In this document: piece after piece, positions 8,490-15,774 of the stretch
How the letters are laid out: every line of letters starts with the position of its first letter
Position numbering within the stretch: the first letter of the stretch is position 1
Assembly (NCBI RefSeq): GCF_001593005.1
Contig: NZ_LQZQ01000023.1
Coordinates: forward strand, 62,001 to 126,000
Direction: 5' to 3'
DNA: 64,000 bases
Origin: Roseivirga ehrenbergii
GTDB lineage: Bacteria; Bacteroidota; Bacteroidia; Cytophagales; Cyclobacteriaceae
The notes under the pieces: generated by a model
The model's database searches: none
Told to the model about the DNA's origin: nothing
Seen by the model: only the letters and a program-made list of their open reading frames with translations
Made by a program: the position numbers and the translations under genes

Positions 8490-9923
8490 TCACTTTATAA
8501 TAATTTTTCCGGTGACAGAGGAATGAGAGTTGCTCAGGTTAATGATATAAACTCCGGTGGGAAAACTCCCAAGATCAACACATTCTTTTTCCGAATTCAA
8601 ATCCAAACTTAGAATGGTTTGTCCGCTAAGATTATTTATTTGCAGTTTATAATTTTTAGTGATTGGCTGACTAATACAGAATTGACCGTCAGAAGGGTTC
8701 GGGTAAACATTAAACAAACGACCCTCTTTCTCATCTTCCAAGCCCAGAACAATTGAATCCACATTTTCTTGGCTATCAATACTACCCAGCCTAAAAAAAC
8801 CATCATGAAAATATGAACGTCCATCACTAAAATTGTAAACAGGGTTTCCTCCATAGTACTGAATCATAAATTTAGTAGAACTAAGGGGGATTACATGATG
8901 TCCCAATTCTGGCCCAACATTATTGTATAGGTATCGGTCAGAAACCGAAGTAGTGTTGTTTTCTTCAAGTTTTATTAACCTAGTATATCCAGGCCCTGTG
9001 TAACCAAAATTATAAATAATAACAAGGCTTTCTTCTGATAGAGCTGCTACATCTATATTTGTTATGGGCTGTCCAGAATTGTTAAAATCAGAAATAAATA
9101 TTGGTGAAGAATAACTTATAGTTAAGCCCTCAACAATGCCAATCTTCATGAAAGACTGTTTATCCAAATAATAAACCACGGCAAAGCGATTAGAGTCAAT
9201 GGAGTATACATTTTGACTCATCACATAACAATCTTCACCTTCTTCACAAATTTTAAACTCATCCCCGTAATAGGCATTCCCTTCACTTACCTCCGTAACA
9301 AAGCACCCAATTGATGAAGACCCAAATCCTGTACAACTCACCACCTTTCTATTGCCAAGTTGAATAGGTAAATACACTGAGAATGCAGGAGAGGAAAAAT
9401 TTGTTAGCGAATGAATTTTACCATCAAGGGCCGTGCCCAATGCCAAATTTCCATCGTGATTAACTAAAACAGTATCTGACGAATATGGGCCTATGATATT
9501 AGTTCCGCAACCATTACAGGAGATTGGAAGTTCAGCTTGCTTCTCAATTAGGTTATCGTTGTTGATTTTAAAGAATGTACGCCCAACGGCAAATGTGGAA
9601 TCCGTTAACGGTATAATAGACCCTGACCAGAAACCAGAAAGAGAATTTTCCTCTACATCGGCATCCAAGATAAAATTGTTGTCATCATCTATTAATACAA
9701 CATAAGCTTTGAATTCTGGTTTATTTCGAATCTTTCTAAAAACAACTATCCTATTTTCACCTACTTTCTCTAGCTCAAAAAAATCATTTGATCCAGCATC
9801 AAACTTGAACTCATTACCAAGATATATTTGCTCTGAATTAGTTTGACCTTGAGCACAAAACGAAGAAAAAATCAAAAGGAGAAATATCAAAAACCTCTCC
9901 TTTTGAAACCAATTGATAATCAT
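8490..9923 (-). CDS. Secreted protein with T9SS type A sorting domain, function unknown
   Basis: A 477-residue protein with a signal peptide (basic start, hydrophobic residues 11-22, cleavage likely after CAQG). The C-terminus carries a T9SS sorting domain: FNVYPNPSDGQF near residue 400, LSGQTIL, and the final GVYIINL...GKIIIK. The middle is made of beta-rich segments that look like repeated short strands, possibly a beta-propeller, but I recognise no named domain. It contains paired cysteines (for example CNGCG, CEEGEDC). It would be exported across the outer membrane and anchored on the cell surface. It lies inside the polysaccharide locus, between the acyltransferase and AsnB-2, in the same direction. 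Confidence 0.8.
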   Translation of the reverse strand: MIINWFQKERFLIFLLLIFSSFCAQGQTNSEQIYLGNEFKFDAGSNDFFELEKVGENRIVVFRKIRNKPEFKAYVVLIDDDNNFILDADVEENSLSGFWSGSIIPLTDSTFAVGRTFFKINNDNLIEKQAELPISCNGCGTNIIGPYSSDTVLVNHDGNLALGTALDGKIHSLTNFSSPAFSVYLPIQLGNRKVVSCTGFGSSSIGCFVTEVSEGNAYYGDEFKICEEGEDCYVMSQNVYSIDSNRFAVVYYLDKQSFMKIGIVEGLTISYSSPIFISDFNNSGQPITNIDVAALSEESLVIIYNFGYTGPGYTRLIKLEENNTTSVSDRYLYNNVGPELGHHVIPLSSTKFMIQYYGGNPVYNFSDGRSYFHDGFFRLGSIDSQENVDSIVLGLEDEKEGRLFNVYPNPSDGQFCISQPITKNYKLQINNLSGQTILSLDLNSEKECVDLGSFPTGVYIINLSNSHSSVTGKIIIK

Positions 9924-10043
9924 AATTTAAATGTAGTGGAATTAACTACTTTGTCAAAACCATATTTATACGTTCCTTAACTCTATTATAGATTATTTGC
10001 ACTACATATATTCTGAATTTTATTATTACGAGGAGGATAATTC

Positions 10044-10143
10044 TGGCCGATTCTTAGCTCAGTAGGTATATCATTAGCTCCTAAATTAAAAATGGTAAGG
10101 TCAAAACAGAAAGAAGAAGTACTGGCTTATCAGGTTAGAGTCC
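10044..10143 (+). pseudogene. Degenerate tRNA-like stretch
   Basis: Inside the 221-base gap between two genes, the plus strand shows TTAGCTCAGTAGGTA (10054-10068), 13 of 15 matches to a canonical tRNA D-arm, then CTCCTAAATT resembling an anticodon loop, AAGGTC, and GGTTAGAGTCC (10133-10143), 10 of 11 matches to a T-arm. The D-arm to T-arm distance is about 35 bases too long and the T-stem and D-stem do not pair fully, so a working tRNA is unlikely. It may be a decayed tRNA gene, for example one split by an insertion. This rests on motif resemblance only and could be chance. Confidence 0.3.
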
Positions 10144-10144
10144 A

Positions 10145-11215
10145 TTATTCTTTAATAGCTTTCCCTCTCAACCACTTTCCAAACTTAACTTCAATAAGCC
10201 TGTAAGTGAAAAATGAATAAACAATGGTGATGATAATCGTTGATATAAAGCCAATCCATATCACAGACTCGCTCACTTCAAGTTTCAACACTTTCCAAAA
10301 AAGAAAGTATATGACCCAGAGCACTAAGAAATGATTCAAATAAATGGAGTAAGAAATTTTTCCCAAAAATTGAACTACTCTGATTCTTAAGAATTTGGAA
10401 ATCAAACCATCTGATTTAGAGAAAATAAAAACCCCTAGGCCAAACCAAAAAGGGAAAACAAGAATTAATTCTTGTTTTATTTCTAAATCTACCAAATAGA
10501 AAAGCAGAGCAAGTATAGCCAAATAAGGTAACTCCCATCCATTAAATTGAGATGGAAATCTTTGATAGAGACTATTCACTATAACGCCAAGAGAAAAGCC
10601 CAAAATACCACGTAAAAACCCCAATGAGCCAGCAACTTGTAGATGCCCATATTGAAGGAAAAAAACAAAAGTTACAATGGTCGCTAAAGTGATAGCAATC
10701 ATATGTCTCTTGATCAACAAAAGAACCATCAATCCAAAGTACACATAAGAAATCATTTCTGCCGAAATAGACCAACTTACTGGATTCATTCCTTCATTGC
10801 TACCAAGTATGGGGGTAGAGTTCATAAATGTAAGTGAGTCCAGCGTTTCAAATATCAAATTATTGACAGAGTATACCCCATCGTTAAACTCAAACCCTGT
10901 GAAAATCCCGTAAGCCTTTAAAGGAATATAAACCAAAACTGAGTAGAATAACAACGGATAAAGCCTTACAAACCTTTTTTTAATAAAAATCAAGAATAAT
11001 TTTTTTGAAGAAAGTCTCCCAGAGTAATTAAAAGCGATGACAAACCCGCTTAACACAAAAAAGAAATCGACAAAGATGTAAGAGTGACGAAAGACAAAGT
11101 TTGCTGTGTATCCTAAAGGATCAAACTGAGGCCCAGTTGAGAAGTGATAACAAACGACCATTAAAGCAAAAATTCCTCTCAAGCCATCTAGTTCTTCTAG
11201 TCTCCCTTTTTCCAT
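10145..11215 (-). CDS. Acyltransferase family 3 membrane protein (OafA/YrhL-like)
   Basis: The 356-residue protein opens MEKGRLEELDGLRGIFALMVVCYHF, the hallmark of acyltransferase family 3, including the conserved LDGLRG and a histidine at about residue 23. FVDFFFVLSGFVIAF near residue 50 and roughly ten hydrophobic segments follow, ending at a short basic tail. Members move acetyl groups across the inner membrane onto lipid-linked or polymerised glycans. It starts one base after the stop of the polymerase gene and probably O-acetylates the polymer made by the second export set. Confidence 0.87.
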   Translation of the reverse strand: MEKGRLEELDGLRGIFALMVVCYHFSTGPQFDPLGYTANFVFRHSYIFVDFFFVLSGFVIAFNYSGRLSSKKLFLIFIKKRFVRLYPLLFYSVLVYIPLKAYGIFTGFEFNDGVYSVNNLIFETLDSLTFMNSTPILGSNEGMNPVSWSISAEMISYVYFGLMVLLLIKRHMIAITLATIVTFVFFLQYGHLQVAGSLGFLRGILGFSLGVIVNSLYQRFPSQFNGWELPYLAILALLFYLVDLEIKQELILVFPFWFGLGVFIFSKSDGLISKFLRIRVVQFLGKISYSIYLNHFLVLWVIYFLFWKVLKLEVSESVIWIGFISTIIITIVYSFFTYRLIEVKFGKWLRGKAIKE

Positions 11216-11216
11216 A

Positions 11217-12605
11217 TTAAACAGTGATAGATTGGGGCCTATCGTTATTTTTTACACTGTAACCTACCATCCACCAAGATATATAAGCTACATATAGATA
11301 TGTTTCCGCATTAGAAGTCATTAGAGAGATAATAAAAGCAAACTTAAATGTAGCCGCTATAAAGGGTATTGCCTTATCGTATACACTTCCCTTTAATTTA
11401 TAAGACTCTATTGATGACCGAATTGAGAAATAAATGAGTGCTATATAGAGTATTAGAAAAGGAACTCCCAGTTGTACTCCAAAAACTATAAATTGATTTT
11501 CTCCACCAATCTTTAACTCTTCATTTACTCCCCCTGCGTTCCCACTGGTGCCCAAACCAATACCCATAGGGTTCGAAACCATACTATTTATTCCTTCCAG
11601 CCACTCCACAACATGTCCTAAACTAGATGCATCTGCCAAACTAAGGGTGTCAATTACAAAATAGCGTAAATCGTCTCCCGCAAACAGAAATATTGCTCCA
11701 AAAAAGAGAAATACTATCATGACCCCGTACAGAATGAATTTATGATAACCAAGAACAATTGCGATAAAGAAGATCATCAAAAATAGCCCCATAAGAGACG
11801 ACCTAGAATAGGCAAAAAGAAGACTTCCTATTGAGATCATTGCCAAGATTCCATACTGATAACGTCTCCCTTTGACTTTACTATTGAGAAAAAGGAAAAG
11901 CGCTGTAGAAAAACTAATCAGCATGGCTGCTGCCAAACCCAATGGGCTGGCAAAAAAAGCAGCAAAGCGCTTGGCCCCACTCTCTGCACCAAAAGTATAA
12001 GTCAACCCATAGACTCCAGCAGGCTCAATACCATTGATGTCCTGATATAGGTTTGCATAACCAATAAATGTTTGAAAATGGGTGTCTATCGCCTTCTCAA
12101 ATAGGTTTAATGCAAAAGCCAAAACAGTCACAGTCAGAATTATTTTTAGAATACTCATGACCTGATAGGACTCCAACACCATTAGTCTTCCGAGGAAGTA
12201 CATGAGGCCAAGCATCAGAATATTCTTATAATACAGCAGTTTATTCAGGAATGAGACACCTCCGATAGGTAGGAAGACATATAACAAGGCATACGCAAGT
12301 AATACTATAAATAAGTAGTCAGTGGCTTGTAATTGAATGGGAGTGGTGAAGACATTCTTTCTATATAACAGCCAAGACATCAATGTTATAAACACCATTA
12401 TCTCTTTTAAATAAGTGATTAAACTCACCAATAATGGAGACCCAGTTTGTTGGTAGGTTAAAGCCTGTAGGGTGACATAAAAAGGGAGAAAAACGCAAAG
12501 AAAATAAATGAGGAAATGTAGATTCCTTTTAAATAGGATTTGTTGAGCGCAATAGATCACACCCCATACTAAAAAAAGGCTCAATATTAAGAATAAAACT
12601 AGCAA
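11217..12605 (-). CDS. O-antigen polymerase/ligase-like membrane protein (Wzy-2)
   Basis: A 462-residue polytopic protein with about 11-12 hydrophobic segments and a large periplasmic loop near residues 315-375. LLFAYSRSSLMGLFLM near residue 262 is the S-R-S/T motif common in the Wzy_C/O-antigen ligase superfamily. It probably polymerises repeat units on undecaprenyl diphosphate in the periplasm. No in-frame ATG is close: the frame opens after a TGA and the first usable codon is TTG at 12605, giving MLVLFLILSLF. It is one of two polymerase candidates in the locus, the other at 28143-29366. Distinguishing polymerase from ligase needs structural comparison. Confidence 0.78.
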   Translation of the reverse strand: MLVLFLILSLFLVWGVIYCAQQILFKRNLHFLIYFLCVFLPFYVTLQALTYQQTGSPLLVSLITYLKEIMVFITLMSWLLYRKNVFTTPIQLQATDYLFIVLLAYALLYVFLPIGGVSFLNKLLYYKNILMLGLMYFLGRLMVLESYQVMSILKIILTVTVLAFALNLFEKAIDTHFQTFIGYANLYQDINGIEPAGVYGLTYTFGAESGAKRFAAFFASPLGLAAAMLISFSTALFLFLNSKVKGRRYQYGILAMISIGSLLFAYSRSSLMGLFLMIFFIAIVLGYHKFILYGVMIVFLFFGAIFLFAGDDLRYFVIDTLSLADASSLGHVVEWLEGINSMVSNPMGIGLGTSGNAGGVNEELKIGGENQFIVFGVQLGVPFLILYIALIYFSIRSSIESYKLKGSVYDKAIPFIAATFKFAFIISLMTSNAETYLYVAYISWWMVGYSVKNNDRPQSITV

Positions 12606-12691
12606 GACAGATCATTCAAGACACCCATAAGTATATTAAAGCTAGTTTCAAGTTACAGGAATTCTCGCAATTAGGAATCATACGGAATAAT

Positions 12692-13600
12692 TCAAACTTG
12701 AAATGTTAGGCCATGATAAAAACCTCGAAATGAGGCCTTAAGCTTTTTAAATCTGCCTCTGATTAAAAAGTATAATGAGTAGCCAGTAAGCTTGTAAACC
12801 TGAAAAAGCATTGAGGTAATAAAAAAAACACCCTTGGCATATCGTCTCACTATAAAAATGTGATTTCTGATATTGACATAGTGTGAAAATGGTGACAGAT
12901 TACCCTCCCCAAAAGTTTCCCGGTTATCATTCGACTTACCTACTTCATGATATATCTTAGAGGAAGGCTCATAAACTAACTTATACCCTGCCTTCTTAAT
13001 TCTAAATGACCAATCAGTATCTTCATAATAAATAAAAAAGCGATCATCTAGCTTTCCTACTTGGCGTATTATTGAAGATTTTGTCAAAAAACAGCAGCCT
13101 GTCACCCAAGGAATTTCCATCTGTTCATCATAAGCCTCCTTGTCGGCTTCACCCATTCCAATAGTTTTAGTCAAATGCCAAACCTTTGAAAATGAACTTC
13201 CTGCATTCCAAATGACTTCTCGTTCTTGGTTGAACATTATCTTTGGCTGAATTGCTCCTATGTTTAAATCTTGTTGTAAAACTGCCACTAAGCTGCTAGC
13301 AAAATCAGGCGTAACAATCGTGTCGTTGTTCAGCAGCATTACCAATTCCAAATTCTCATTCAGTGCGAATTCAATGCCCGTATTATTCCCCCCAGTAAAA
13401 CCAAGATTCTTTTGATTCTTTAAAAGAACGATTTCAGGAAATTTAGATTTGAGTTTATCACCCGAACCATCATTCGACCCATTGTCAACTACTATCACAC
13501 GGTAATCAGGATAGTCGATATCACTCAATGAAGCAAGGCAGTTACGTGTTACATCAAAGCTATTCCAGTTTACAATAACTATGGCTAACGAGGGTAGCAT
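12692..13600 (-). CDS. GT2 family glycosyltransferase (WbbL-like)
   Basis: The 302-residue protein has VIVNWNSFDVTRNCLASL at the start, VVDNGSNDGS near residue 40, GFTGGNNTGI near residue 68 and the LNNDTIV DXD-type site near residue 90. A WVTGCCFL and YYEDTDWSFR acid pair follow near residue 170-200, where the catalytic base of GT-A enzymes lies. The pattern is that of rhamnosyltransferase/GT2 enzymes such as WbbL. It starts 9 bases after the stop of the epimerase gene. The C-terminal 60 residues are hydrophobic and basic, suggesting membrane contact. Confidence 0.88.
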   Translation of the reverse strand: MLPSLAIVIVNWNSFDVTRNCLASLSDIDYPDYRVIVVDNGSNDGSGDKLKSKFPEIVLLKNQKNLGFTGGNNTGIEFALNENLELVMLLNNDTIVTPDFASSLVAVLQQDLNIGAIQPKIMFNQEREVIWNAGSSFSKVWHLTKTIGMGEADKEAYDEQMEIPWVTGCCFLTKSSIIRQVGKLDDRFFIYYEDTDWSFRIKKAGYKLVYEPSSKIYHEVGKSNDNRETFGEGNLSPFSHYVNIRNHIFIVRRYAKGVFFITSMLFQVYKLTGYSLYFLIRGRFKKLKASFRGFYHGLTFQV

Positions 13601-13609
13601 ATGAAATAT

Positions 13610-14623
13610 TTATGCGTTTGCTACTATTTCTGGCTTTTTCCAAAAATCATAAATGCCATTCTCAAGTTCATATTCGGACCATCTAAACCTTTCTCTTAAA
13701 GGTTGTTTTTTAGCCCAATTCCACATTATGGTTAGGCCTTCTTCCAGCGATGTATTATCCTTGTAATCCAGTAGTTCTACAGATCTTTGCCAAGTTGGGT
13801 GTGCATTTTTAACTTCATGGCGTGCCTCTTTGTATATGGTTTCACCATTACCTATCACACGTTTTAGTATTTCATTGGCCTCATTGATACTATGGTAAAC
13901 AGAGCTGCCAAGGTTAATTATCTTTTTTGAAGCACGCTCATCAGTAGCTGCTTTCCACAAAGGCTCAAGGCAATCATCCACAAAACTAAATGCTCGTTTC
14001 TGCTCACCATCGCCAAAAATACTCATGGGTTCATTATTTAGGTATTGGGTCATCCAAATACCGAGGACATTTCTATAAGTATCCCAAATATTTTGTTTTA
14101 TCCCGTAAACATTATGGGGGCGTATGATACACCAATCCAAACTGTGTTGTTCACCTGCTACCTGGATGTCCATTTCGCAAGCATATTTAGCAATTCCATA
14201 AGGATCTATTGGCGCGGGAGTATCTTGTTCATCAAAAGGAGGGGTTCCGTTACCGTAAACAGCCATTGAACTGGTAAAAACTAACCTTCGAACTCCATGT
14301 CTAATACACTCATTGATAATATTAGAGGTTGATAAAAGATTATTCTGATAATTGAAATTTCTTATAAATGGAGAAAGTCCTTCGGCTGCATATGCCGCAA
14401 AGTGGTAAACAATTTCAGGCTTATATTTAGCAAAAATCTCTTTTAACTCTGCCGATTTACAGTCAACCTGATGAAATTCGACATTAGGATTAACGTTTTC
14501 AATATATCCGCCACTCAAATCATCTATTCCTATGATATTGTATTCTGAATGGTTGACCGCTATCCAGTCTGCCATTCTACTTCCAATTAGCCCAGCTATG
14601 CCAGTAATAACAATATTTCGCAT
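13610..14623 (-). CDS. NAD-dependent sugar epimerase/dehydratase (GalE-like extended SDR)
   Basis: A 337-residue extended SDR. The Rossmann motif reads VITGIAGLIGSR at the start, with acidic D near residue 35 (GIDDLSGGY). The active-site serine region is FTSSMAVYG and the YxxxK is DPYGIAKYACEM near residue 140. RPHNVYG and FGDGEQKRAFSFVDD are conserved in UDP-hexose 4-epimerases. The start is the ATG at 14623; a TTG four codons earlier is less likely. It probably interconverts a UDP-sugar for the second repeat unit. It follows the Wzz-2 gene after 66 bases, in which a TAtcTTTG box is seen. Confidence 0.86.
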   Translation of the reverse strand: MRNIVITGIAGLIGSRMADWIAVNHSEYNIIGIDDLSGGYIENVNPNVEFHQVDCKSAELKEIFAKYKPEIVYHFAAYAAEGLSPFIRNFNYQNNLLSTSNIINECIRHGVRRLVFTSSMAVYGNGTPPFDEQDTPAPIDPYGIAKYACEMDIQVAGEQHSLDWCIIRPHNVYGIKQNIWDTYRNVLGIWMTQYLNNEPMSIFGDGEQKRAFSFVDDCLEPLWKAATDERASKKIINLGSSVYHSINEANEILKRVIGNGETIYKEARHEVKNAHPTWQRSVELLDYKDNTSLEEGLTIMWNWAKKQPLRERFRWSEYELENGIYDFWKKPEIVANA

Positions 14624-14657
14624 TTTTTGCTTCAAAACAGTTTTAAATATAGGAGTT

Positions 14658-14665
14658 CAAAGATA
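14658..14665 (-). promoter_or_regulatory. Possible Bacteroidota -7 box
   Basis: On the minus strand this reads TATCTTTG, an exact TAnnTTTG match, 34 bases before the ATG at 14623. No TTG is seen at the expected -33 position, so this is a weak candidate for an internal promoter driving the epimerase and GT2 genes. Confidence 0.3.
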
Positions 14666-14689
14666 GAAGAAATAGAAATGGATAAAAGG

Positions 14690-15772
14690 TTATTCGATTG
14701 ACTCTTTATCCTCTCTCAAAGCTAATCTGTAAAAGTAACTCATGGTTACCCAAAAGACCATAAAAACACCCCCAATCACCAACCCAATAACTAAAGCCTT
14801 ATACCACTTCATTTTTTGGTTATTCAGAGGTAAAACTGGCTCATCAATCACTTGAATCAATGGTTGATTATTACGATAGCTTATTTTGGCAATCTCTAGA
14901 TTCTTAACCAATTCTTCATATACGGCTCCAGACGCTCTAACATCAATTTGAAGTTTTTGATATGGTAAGAGCTCTTTCGCTCTCAACGGATTCAGGTTTG
15001 GATGTCTCTCTTCAAATTCGGCCAAATCGGCTAGTGTTTTATCCAATACCCTTTTCACACTATCGGTTTGATAAGCAAGTATTCCTAAATTATCTCCGCT
15101 CTTTTTGGTTTTTGTATCCAAATAAAACTCATTGACATGCATAACAAGAGTTTCATTAAACACCTTGCTAAATTCTTGATTTTTAGAAGAGTATACTACA
15201 CTTAGAATAGTAAGTTTTCTACTCGGTTTAGTAACAGAAAGATTATACTTCAGAATATCTTCCACTACCTCTTTGAGAACACTGTCATGCCTGATCTCTA
15301 TCTGATTATCCGGAACTTCAAAATTAATTCCAGCCTTACTCATTTTTTTAGACAACTTAGCATCCTCAATATAATGAGTTATTAGTCGTTGCTTTTTTGA
15401 TGAAACTTCAACTTCAGTAAGCAAAGTCTTTCTCATCATTCTATAAGATCTATACAGTTCAATGATATTGTCAATTTGAAATAGACTACTCCCTTCAGAC
15501 ATAGAACCGAGGTTAATTCCTGTTAGGTTAGCCAAAGAGGATAGCTGCCCTCCGATACCACCTCCTTCAGACTCTAGTACAAATGTTGTCTCTGCCCTGT
15601 AACTGTTCTTTTTTGCAAACTGATAAAGAAAAAATACCGCACCAATAAAGAGAGTACCGAGGAATATTCTCTTCCAAGCCGAAAACATAAAAGCTATCCA
15701 ATTTTTTATACGCTGAACTAAAACAGCTAAAGTGATATTCTCTTCGTAGGAGTTATTAGCCTTATCCATCAT
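14690..15772 (-). CDS. Wzz-type polysaccharide chain-length/co-polymerase protein (Wzz-2)
   Basis: The 360-residue protein has a short cytoplasmic start, a transmembrane segment near residues 38-53 (FLGTLFIGAVFFLYQF), a long periplasmic region with coiled-coil propensity near residues 235-290, and a second transmembrane segment near residues 325-345 after a proline-rich VLPLNNQKMK. This two-helix layout is that of PCP-1/2a Wzz proteins. No tyrosine-kinase domain follows. It sits 2 bases downstream of Wza-2, as expected for an export pair. It likely sets polymer length together with Wzy-2. Confidence 0.87.
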   Translation of the reverse strand: MMDKANNSYEENITLAVLVQRIKNWIAFMFSAWKRIFLGTLFIGAVFFLYQFAKKNSYRAETTFVLESEGGGIGGQLSSLANLTGINLGSMSEGSSLFQIDNIIELYRSYRMMRKTLLTEVEVSSKKQRLITHYIEDAKLSKKMSKAGINFEVPDNQIEIRHDSVLKEVVEDILKYNLSVTKPSRKLTILSVVYSSKNQEFSKVFNETLVMHVNEFYLDTKTKKSGDNLGILAYQTDSVKRVLDKTLADLAEFEERHPNLNPLRAKELLPYQKLQIDVRASGAVYEELVKNLEIAKISYRNNQPLIQVIDEPVLPLNNQKMKWYKALVIGLVIGGVFMVFWVTMSYFYRLALREDKESIE

Positions 15773-15774
15773 AT

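Noticed and set aside
10044-10143. Functional tRNA gene
   Set aside because: D-arm and T-arm motifs are recognisable, but the spacing is too long and the stems do not pair; kept only as a relic candidate.
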